Origin: Lateolabrax maculatus
Lineage: Eukaryota; Chordata; Actinopteri; Acropomatiformes; Lateolabracidae
DNA length: 64,000 nt
Assembly: GCA_031216445.1 (NCBI GenBank)
Contig: CM062212.1
Span: 1,365,001 to 1,429,000, forward strand
Direction: 5' to 3'
The notes below the pieces were generated by a model. That model saw nothing but the letters and a program-made list of their open reading frames with translations. It had not been told where the DNA came from and ran no database searches. The translations under genes were made by a program, and so were the position numbers. Shown in pieces: positions 1 through 12,669 of the stretch. Each line of letters starts with the position of its first letter. Position 1 is the stretch's first letter.

Positions 1-54
1 ATAAACGAACGGACGCTTGTTGACGAGCTGCACTTTGAAACGAGCGGCGGCCAT
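1..54 (-). CDS. Possible start of an unidentified leftward gene, cut by the window edge
   Basis: Read leftward, an ATG at 54-52 in a strong context (CAAGATGGCC) opens a frame of 18 codons that runs off the window, beginning MAAARFKVQLVNKRPFVY. The surrounding 160 bases are CpG-rich, as at a promoter with first exon, and the AAGATGGCCGCC string also resembles a YY1 site. I do not recognise the protein. No splice donor or stop is reached before the edge. It could equally be chance coding potential in a CpG-rich patch, so the call is weak. Confidence 0.22.
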   Translation of the reverse strand, partial: MAAARFKVQLVNKRPFVY

Positions 55-1070
55 CTTGAATCTGGTGTTTTGTTTCTGGAGGAAACGAGCCGTGTGGCTG
101 ACAGGACGCCGATCAGTGAAAATAAGAACGAGCTGGAGGCGATCGCGTCTTTAAGAAGCTTTATTTGTACAGCAGAGACGTCCCAAAGGAACTAAATACA
201 GACTTAAAGCACCATAAATAGAGATAAAGGTGCACAGAGGCTGGTCAACAAGCGTCCACAGAGGGAGCCACGACCTCTCCCTCCTCCCCCTTTTCTTTCT
301 TTAAATTTATTTTTAACCTGAGTTATCAACATCTATATTATTTATTTACTTTTCTATTTATTTCTCCCTCCTCATCCTCCTTGCAGATATCTGCACATTC
401 CTCTGGTCACAGCTTGGCACATATGGACACATGACACTAATCCATACATGCACACAAATATATAAATTACTCACACTAACAGTAACGACTAGAAAGACGT
501 CCATGTCTTTGTTTTGTTGTACCTTTCGTCTGTCCAACATGTCTGATTTGTCATCTGATTGTACGAAATAAAACAAATGTTCTGTTACTGTCGCTCTGCC
601 ACAGTTCAGCACAGAAACACAGACACAAAGAGGGAACTTCACAGTAAAAAGCAGCGACAGATAATCACTTAATTTCAGTTGCACTGAAATCGCTTTAAGA
701 AGGTGAAGAGGAATTAAAAACCCTTTAGATTTACATGAGGGCAATAACTTGTCCTTTAACCCGAGATGGTCTGTGGGCTTGTGGGAAATGGTGTTCATTA
801 AATGCAGCCGAACACAGAAACATTACACAAGCCAAGTTTAGTTGTTCGTTCCAAACGTCAGTGCGGTTCTGAATGAGGTTCGGTTCAGCTTTAAAGCTTT
901 AAAGCTTTAATGAGGTTACAGCAATAACCTGAGATCAGAGAGAGGAGCTCAGCCAATGAGAGGGTGCTGACAAGTCATCAGTGTGTGTGTGTGTGTGGGG
1001 GGGGTACATTATAATTCCTACATTAAATCCTTGTTGTATTGCAAAAAGATTAGCTGGTGTGAAAAGACAG

Positions 1071-1072
<2 letters not shown>

Positions 1073-1135
<63 letters not shown>

Positions 1136-1194
1136 TGACCTCTCTCACACGATGATTGGGTTTCAGTGTACACGGCCAGGAGCTGTGGGAACGT

Positions 1195-1232
<38 letters not shown>
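1073..1232. repeat. GT and CA microsatellites
   Basis: A (GT)n run of about 31 units at 1073-1134 is followed 60 bases later by a (CA)n run of about 18 units at 1197-1232. The two runs are inverted with respect to each other and could pair as a long hairpin. Confidence 0.9.
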
Positions 1233-1239
<7 letters not shown>

Positions 1240-1489
1240 CTATTTCTGTCTCCGGACTCGGGACACACACACACTCCACTGCAGCCATGTGGGAATGTCG
1301 GTATGTGAGCAGCTAACAGGACTTCACTCGCTGGCTGACGGTGTTGAAAAAAGTGCTGATTTTGAAGCCATTAGTGAAGTCATTAAGATTCATCCTCTGG
1401 GGAACATGAACGTCTGCACAAAATCATCCATCCAGTCGTCGTTGAGATATTTCAGACTGGAACAAAGTGGTGGAAGGACAGACAGGTGG

Positions 1490-1760
1490 AGGAAGCATTC
1501 AGACCCTTTACTGCAGTACAAGTACTAATATCTAAAAATACCCTGAAAACACTCACTACAAGGAAAAGTCCTGCATCAAAACCTTATTTAAGTAAAAGTA
1601 TATAAGTATTATCAGTAAAGCAAAGAGTTGCTGTCAGTGTTTTATTATCTCTGATGTTTCTGGATTAATATTCCTGCTGCATTCATGTGTCTGTTGCATT
1701 TTACTGCTGTAGATGTTAAAGGTTGAGCTCATTTGAACTCCTTTATATCCTGTTGGCCAG
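1490..1760. repeat. Dispersed teleost repeat (family with TACTTTTACTT-like motifs)
   Basis: The segment carries the phrases TTTACTGCAGTACAAGTACT, AAAAGTCCTGCAT and AAGTAAAAGTATATAAGTA. Related phrases recur in this window at about 3640-3925, 11926-12170, 14240-14320 and 48397-48722. I recognise it as a very common interspersed element of percomorph genomes. The limits are approximate. Confidence 0.5.
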
Positions 1761-2174
1761 TTTAATCTGCAGCGATGCATCATATAAGATATCAATAAGA
1801 TCACACGTATCTCTAAAAAGTCGACAGAAAACAGCCTGTTTTCAGCTCTGTGACGATGCTTTTCCAGCTGATCCCAGAGGGTTTGAAACAGTTTGTTTAG
1901 CTTCAGGAGGAGAATTTTCTCAGCACATAAAGGAACTCTTCATCCTTCACTTCATCAACAGGTGGAGATACGAGGTTTTCACCGGACAGGAAGACTCTCA
2001 GCAGTAAAAAGTACAACATTTACCTGTGAGATCAAATGGAAATAAATCAGATAAAGGACCTGGAGTAACTGTAGGAGGTTCAGTCCAGACTGAAACCTGT
2101 TGCTTTATATAAGGACCATTTTCTGACTGACAGAAGTGGCCTCATTCCCACACACACACACACACACACACACA

Positions 2175-2213
<39 letters not shown>

Positions 2214-2317
2214 ACACTCACACTCACACTCTGTCTGAACCAGACAGGCGGTATTATCAGGAGAGAGGGACCAGCCCTGCCGAGACTGCAGAAATCCTCC
2301 ATCTCAAATTTGTGTTG

Positions 2318-2331
2318 CACGTGGGCGGGTC

Positions 2332-2382
<51 letters not shown>

Positions 2383-2396
2383 AGGCTCCGTGGGAA
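2318..2396 (+). promoter_or_regulatory. Candidate Notch-response and E-box cluster upstream of hey2
   Basis: CACGTG at 2318-2323 is a palindromic class-B/C E-box, overlapping a GC-box-like GGGCGGG at 2323-2329. After a (GT)n run comes CGTGGGAA at 2389-2396, an exact match to the RBPJ/CSL consensus. Further matches to YGTGGGAA lie at 1184-1191 and 1288-1295 (+), at 2145-2152 (-), and at 3622-3629 (-) in intron 1. HEY genes are established direct Notch/RBPJ targets and HES/HEY proteins bind CACGTG-like sites. That these particular sites work is an inference. Confidence 0.5.
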
Positions 2397-3005
2397 AGCT
2401 CCAGCAGAAGAGGAGGAGGAGGAGGAGGAGGAAGAGGAGGACACACCGGTCACCAGTCCAGTCTGCAGCCGACACACGGGCCACCTGCCCCGGACTACTT
2501 CCCGGACACACACCGCTGGAAACAGAAGTCCTGGAGGCTCCGCAGGACAGATTCACTGTGAACATTTTAAAAGAGATTTTCTTGATTCAGGACAGTGAAG
2601 TGAAAGTGAATCCAGTGAGAGGGAGGTTTGATCCATGTGTTTCTGGACGGATCATTCATTCCACAAGTCTGCAGAGGAACAAGTGCTCCTTTCTGGGAAA
2701 CTAACGTGAAGCTGCTGCTGGATTAAACCAAACCCGTCTAACACTCAGGCTTAGTTAAACCCGTCAGTGTGTGCGCGGCCTCTGTCTCACCTGGAGTTTA
2801 CCTGCGTCCACCCACACTCACGTCAAACCCAGCTCCTCTCTGAATCATCGCCTGTTACAGGAATCGGAAGAGGGTGTTTTTGTTTTGTTTTTGTAGTTTT
2901 TTGCTCAGAGGGGAGGAAACTTCTTTTGGACCTTTTTAATAAATCCTCCACACCTCCACGTCTGCTCCCGGGCACAGCCGCGGCCCTCCCCGCCGCCCAT
3001 GCACC

Positions 3006-7273
<4,268 letters not shown>

Positions 7274-7589
7274 CTCCTGTTGCCGACTAACCGACAGATT
7301 TAACAGCCTGGAAAACACTTTTTATCACCAGTGAACAAATTACTTAAAAACCGAGCAACTACTTCTATTAACTTCCTAACCTGTGAGGTGTTTTTTTGAC
7401 TCTTTTCCACCCGCTGATTTCACAAAGTGACCAGTTCCTCTGAAACATTTACGGATTTAATTTACGGTTTCAGTTATTGCGTTTCTTCTGTTTCAACATG
7501 TTTCACCAAGTTAATGCGATGTCTTGTTCCCACATGAGATTCACTTTAAAACAAAATGACTCATTAAATGTTCCCGTGAAAGTAAAAAC

Positions 7590-7924
7590 CTCAACAAACC
7601 CCGTAGACTCGACACCCACCGTCCTGCTGCCCCAAATACTCACCAGGGCACCGCGTGGATTCATCCGCTGCTGAAAGTAGTCCCTATACAAATGCACTAT
7701 TTCCTCCTGTTTGATAAAAACTACAGTGAGCAGCTGTTTGAGGTAATGACTGAAACTTTTTAAATTTTAAACTAAATATCTGTGAGGGGTTTTTATAGAT
7801 TTATTTCTTCAGTAGAAGTCAGACAGTATTGAGAGATGGACGAACACGTTGTCCGTTTCAGTCTTTTTATGGGATTTTTTGACAATAACAACAAGCAGAA
7901 TTACACCAGACTGATCCTTTAAAC
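7590..7924. repeat. MITE-like repeat, family II copy A
   Basis: Shares GTGGATTCATCCGCYGCTGA and GATAAAAACYACAGTGAGCAGCTG-type segments with the copy at 12235-12472. Its right arm (ATGGGATTTTTTGACAATAAC onward to 7924) is the reverse complement of the left arm of the copy at 30471. The left limit is unclear. Confidence 0.55.
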
Positions 7925-8187
7925 CTTCAGACTTTCCTTAAACACCCACCGTGTGTGTCTGCCTCTGAAATAACAAATTCACTGATGTTTAACTCGACTA
8001 CTTTCTGCACAGAATCTATTAACTGAGAATAAACTGCAGAGCTGCCAAAACCAGTAAAGTCCCCGACAGTTCAGACTGGTGCAAACTGGGATGAAGATTA
8101 ATAACAATGACACACTAAACCCTTTCCCACTGTTGTTTATTATCTGTGGTTTGACTTGTAAACTGATTCCCTGTGTGCCTTTTTACA

Positions 8188-8193
8188 AATAAA
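8188..8193 (+). terminator. hey2 polyadenylation signal
   Basis: Canonical AATAAA about 915 bases past the hey2 stop. A second AATAAA at 8028-8033 could be used instead. Confidence 0.5.
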
Positions 8194-8317
8194 GATGAAG
8201 TAACGATTCTGCTGCTGGCATAAAAAATGCAGGTGGAGTTTTTCCTTTTTCAACTTATATGTCTGAAACCATGTTTTGTTTTTAAGTTAAGATTAAAGCG
8301 CTGTGTGTTGGTTTTAT

Positions 8318-8470
8318 CCCTTTAAAGGAATAGTTCAACACTTATTTGCTTACTTGCTGAGACGACGAGATCAATACAGATCTCATGTCTGTATGTGTGG
8401 AGGTAGAGGGGGTGATTAGCTTAGCATAAAGACTGTTGTTTTCCAAAAAGCTGAACTAGTCCTTTAACTA
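8318..8470. repeat. Common percomorph interspersed repeat fragment
   Basis: AAAGGAATAGTTCAACACTT followed by GATTAGCTTAGCATAAAGACT are phrases I associate with a very abundant percomorph repeat. No terminal repeats or target duplication are evident. Confidence 0.45.
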
Positions 8471-9423
8471 TTCTTTTCAAATACACGCTGTTCGGTTTCA
8501 GACTGTATTTCACTAATAACGCACACGTGAACACTGTGATGGATTAGACGGCTCACACAAGTCCATATATTTTTATATCAGAAATGACAAATGAAGGGAA
8601 GTCAAGGGACGCCTACACTAATTAACATGAATTTGCATATTATTTTCATCTCTTTACTTTGTGTTTATGTTTGGGTCACCTATCCACCCCGATAACATCA
8701 TGTGTCGTCAACATAGAAACTTTAGCATGTGGTTACTAGAAGCACTTTTATCAAAGAAATGAGCCGATTTAAAAAGTTTGTTAATTAGTTACTTCTTTAA
8801 ATTACAGCCGCCTTAATCTCATTCATAGTTAGTCGCATTTGTGTGGCTGTCTTTCCGTCACCATTTTTCAAATTAAACTAATTTCTAAGACACAGCAGCA
8901 AAGTTTGCAAAATGATTAGTTGCGATGTGAAGTACAAGCAGTTTGTGGTTAAAGGACTAAAAAATATTTAAAAAACACTGGAATTATCCTTTAAACAGCT
9001 TGTGATCAAAGCATTCAACACTGCTGGAAACATGGTTCAACTAGCAGAAGCTCAAAGCTCGTTGTTCACCTTCAATCTCACCACAAGGTCCATTTAGTAG
9101 CTTTTGATCACATCACATGATCTTCCTCTGTAGCATGAATCTGCCCAGCGATGCTCAAATCTCCATTTTTCCCCATCTTGGCTTGACAGCTGAGGTAAAT
9201 TCCTCAGAGAGAAAAAAGTACATTTGAACAGCTTCAATTCCAACTGGGCAAACTGAAGAAGACCATGTGACACGATCGAAAGCTCCAAAAAAACGTCTCA
9301 ATGGAGACTGTGGCGAGACTGAATCGACACAATTCAAGTTACCTGCAAAACAAACTTCAAATTCTTTCACTTAAAGTATCTACGAACAACCAGACGGCAT
9401 TCCTGAGTTTCACAGAATCCAAC

Positions 9424-9540
9424 AGCACACACACACCCCCCCCCCCACACACACACACACACACAGACACACACACCCACACACCCATACACACACACTC
9501 ACACACTCACACACACACACCCACACACACACACACACAC
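9424..9540. repeat. CA microsatellite with C-run
   Basis: (CA)n interrupted by a run of nine to ten C and by CACTCA and CCCA interruptions. It produces a spurious His/Thr/Pro frame. Confidence 0.9.
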
Positions 9541-9599
9541 GTTAATCCACTCCTCCTTTGCCTTCATCTTGCAGTTGATTTACACACTGAAATCACTGC

Positions 9600-9800
9600 T
9601 GCACCCGTTAAATCCTCCCAGAGAAGAAAACGGCGTCACTTCCAGCTGAATGGAGGATTAAAGGCTGACAGGCCTGGGAACAGCTCCGCAGGCCGTAAAT
9701 CCGCCCCGGTCAGCCGACACGGTTCTCACGCCGGGACGCCGCTTTGAAGTGACCGGCGGTAAATTGGGTGACATGAGCCGGTCAGCCCTTTACATCCAGA
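9600..9800. promoter_or_regulatory. CpG-rich, low-repeat segment downstream of hey2
   Basis: This 200-base patch is richer in CpG than its surroundings and carries GGATTA and TGACAGG strings plus an exact 8-base inverted repeat, TGACCGGC at 9750-9757 and GCCGGTCA at 9777-9784. It looks like unique sequence and could be a distal enhancer of hey2. That is inference from base composition only. Confidence 0.25.
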
Positions 9801-10250
9801 CACAGAGAGAGGCAGACAAAACTGAAACGGGAAACAACAAGGCAGAAGGTTTTTGGCCTGATCAGCTGTAGTGACAGGAGGTTTCTCAGTTATTTAATAT
9901 TCTTTATGTGCAGAAGAGTGCAGCGATGATTTATCGTCACACTCAACAGAACAGTTTAAAAAAAAGGATCAAAACCTGGTGCCTACATTACCCACAGTGC
10001 AACTCCAACAGGTCAGTCATTCGGTTCAGGTGTGTTTATCAGGAGCGGTTAATGTCTCCTGGAGCCTGGAGCCTTCTCCAGGCTTCTCTGACTCCACTTC
10101 AACACATTATTTTACTTTTCAAACTCGCAGCCCCCGACCCACACTGACTCGAGTGACATCACTCGAGGACATTTATCGGACGTCGCACGGCTTCCTCTGG
10201 AGACACTAAAGGCTTCATGCTACTTTAAAACACATGGCGAAGAACTCCCC

Positions 10251-10290
10251 AACACCTGGAAACACCTGCAAACACCTGGAAACACCTGGA
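10251..10290. repeat. Four-copy 10-bp repeat, each with an E-box
   Basis: Four consecutive units AACACCTGSA contain CACCTG (E-box) at an exact 10-bp period. Only the third unit-internal G/C position differs, in one copy. Confidence 0.85.
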
Positions 10291-10950
10291 TCTACCTACT
10301 ATCCGTTTTTTTGCACTTTACGATTTCACACAAATAGGATATGAAGTAATATTTGTGTCAGTGAAGCTTCACAAAGAGAAAACTAAAGGTTTCACTCAGA
10401 TTTAACTTTTTATTTTCCTGTGGTTATTGTTTGTGCATTGCATTGTGGGAGAAAGGCGTGCATCAACAGCACACTCAAAAATCAAATGTTTTTTGACTTT
10501 TTTGGGCATAAATAATGTCTGGAATTAGGAAACATTTGATCTTTTATAACCAACCAGGAAAAAGTCAGTAAAACAGACATGAATGAATCTTTTTGATTGT
10601 TTTAATTTGCTGTTAATTTGTTTCAGATGTGGAGTCGTTCCACATATTTTCTGATCTTTATTATTTGGCTTGTTTTCTTGTTTTCTTGATGCAGTGATTT
10701 TAATTGTTGTTTTTATTGTTGGTGTTTTGTGTGGAGATCCAGAAGACTGGAGACCACTTTGTGGAAGCCGATGGGGATTAAAGAATAAGAAATAAAGAAT
10801 AAAGGCAAACTGTGCAGCTGCCCCGTGGCCCCAGGCCTCCAGGGGCCCCAGTTCACTGTGTCAGTTGCCTTTTAGTGATACCTTTGCACCAAAAACCGAC
10901 CAGGACCTGTGTTATTAAGTGATCTCCTGGCCCTGTGTCAGTATGGGGCC

Positions 10951-10956
10951 TTTATT
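10951..10956 (-). terminator. Candidate glo1 polyadenylation signal
   Basis: TTTATT on the + strand reads AATAAA on the glo1 strand, about 490 bases beyond the glo1 stop. I saw no nearer canonical hexamer. Confidence 0.4.
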
Positions 10957-11443
10957 AAATAATAAATGCCCACAGAGTAACAGACAGAGAAGCTGGAGTC
11001 CCTGAACAGGTTAATCCTGCCTGCAGTTTACACACCAGCCACAGTTATGTGTTGTGTGGTCCGTCATTCATGTTGTTGTTGTTTACACATCACTTGGTCT
11101 GAACGCAGCCTTAACGTTATCATGCCAACACACTAAACATCATCATCATCATCATCATCATCAGCATGTCTCATGTTGTGTTTACGACGGTGCTCAGAGG
11201 GTTCAGCTCTTCCTCTTCAGCACTGCAACAGCAGATTCAAAGAAACAACGACCACTTTCTGTTGTCTGTTTTTTATAGTTTCTTTTTTTCTGTACAAAAG
11301 GAGACCAGATGTTCAGATCTGCGACACCAGATGAGTCGCTGAGCAACAGAACAGGGAAAGTGAAAGTCTGACAGGAGCTGCATGGAAACATGTAACAGAG
11401 TTTATGAGGGCATCAAAGGTTTGTCTCTTTTCTTTCAGCAGTG

Positions 11444-12626
11444 TTATCCATCATTGATGGCATTAATATTCCCCGGCGTGTCTCTGCTGTAAGGTGACAT
11501 TAAGGACACCATGTTGTTAGGACTTAAAATCTCGATCCAGTAGCCGTCAGGATCCTGAATGAAGGCCAGACCCTTCATTTTACCTGAGAAGGGAACAAGT
11601 TGGTGGTTAAAATAAAGCACGCTGCACTGATTTACATGTGTCCTGGTCCCTGGAGACTTCATCGAATCCAAACCTAAAGTTTAACCCCGAGAAGTCGTGC
11701 TTCGCTCTGCATCTTTCTCCCCCTAATGAGACTGTGTGAGCTCATATTATGTCCCCACAACATGATGAAAACGAGTGAACAGCTCTAAACCACAACCTGC
11801 TGCCGTCAGTTGGGTCTGAGCTCCACCTCCTGGTGGAGACTCACACCAACAACATCCAGCCCTCCATGTCCAGACTGGATCTACAGACTGTTTCCAGCAT
11901 GTCCACTAAATTTACTTTACGTCACTACTTAGAAAATACAATCAACAAATAAATTATGATGTGTTATTATAGGTTAAGATAAAACGTATAACAGCTTATA
12001 AACTCCTTAAAATTATGCCACCTTACCAGCTGCAACATTAAACAGATGAACACAATAATAATTCACTTTTACTTTTGGTACTTAATGTTTTGAATGCACC
12101 TTTATTTTTACAATAACAGTAGATGTGAAATTACTCCCCTAAATAAAAACAGGTGACTTGAACTAAAATCTTTTATCAAGTTCTGGAAAAAACTGAATTG
12201 ATCCAGAGAGAAACAGAAGATAAAGAACACAGATGATGATAATACACATTTTCCTTATTATCAAAAAATCCCATTAAAAGACCAAAACCAGCACTGAATG
12301 AATCCACTAATAATCCAAATGTGGATTCATCCGCCGCTGAAAATAGTCCCCAACAAATGCACCATTTCCTCCTGTTGTTTGATAAAAACCACAGTGAGCA
12401 GCTGATTTAGACATGAAACTATATCTTTGTGTCTTTAATGGGGTTTGTTGACATGAAGAAAAACATTTAGGAGCAGCAGGAAACAGCTGAAGTGTGACTG
12501 AAGGGCTCACCTGAGGCCGGTTTCTTTACCAGCGTCACTCCCTGCTTTTCAAACAAGCAGCAGGCGGCGTCAACATCGGGAACAGCAATACCAATATGAC
12601 CTGCAACAAGACAGCAGGTTACACCC

Positions 12627-12669
<43 letters not shown>

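Larger units (their letters stand above)
1..3005. other. hey2 upstream region
   Basis: No convincing protein gene lies between the left-edge patch and hey2. The stretch holds a short AGCTTTAAA tandem at 888-910, GT/CA microsatellites (1073-1134, 1197-1232, 2149-2205, 2334-2381), a dispersed teleost repeat (about 1490-1760), a purine (AGG)n tract at about 2406-2441, and the candidate regulatory sites listed separately. A TATATAAG string at 2106-2113 is a possible TATA box, but it is about 900 bases from the start codon, so its role is uncertain. Long open frames here are products of the dinucleotide repeats. Confidence 0.6.
7274..8220 (+). other. hey2 3' UTR
   Basis: From the stop codon the sequence is AT-rich and non-coding. 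AATAAA hexamers at 8028-8033 and 8188-8193 are plausible polyadenylation signals, which would give a 3' UTR of about 0.8-0.95 kb. A copy of the family II MITE-like repeat occupies about 7590-7924. The ends are inferred. Confidence 0.5.
8221..11443. other. hey2-glo1 spacer
   Basis: No supported gene. It contains a common teleost repeat at about 8318-8470 (GATTAGCTTAGCATAAAGACT), a (CA)n tract with C-run at 9424-9540, a relatively CpG-rich unique-looking segment at about 9600-9800, four 10-bp E-box repeats at 10251-10290, and a (CAT)n run near 11137-11163. The glo1 3' UTR presumably occupies the right part, down to a leftward AATAAA at 10956-10951. The remaining sequence shows no pattern I recognise. 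Confidence 0.6.

Noticed and set aside
358..798. 146-codon minus-strand frame upstream of hey2
   Set aside because: No recognisable domain, splice context or similarity, and AT-rich composition; most likely chance.
981..2565. Several 70-140 codon open frames rich in Cys-Val or His-Thr
   Set aside because: They are translations of GT/CA microsatellites in different phases and have no independent coding signal.
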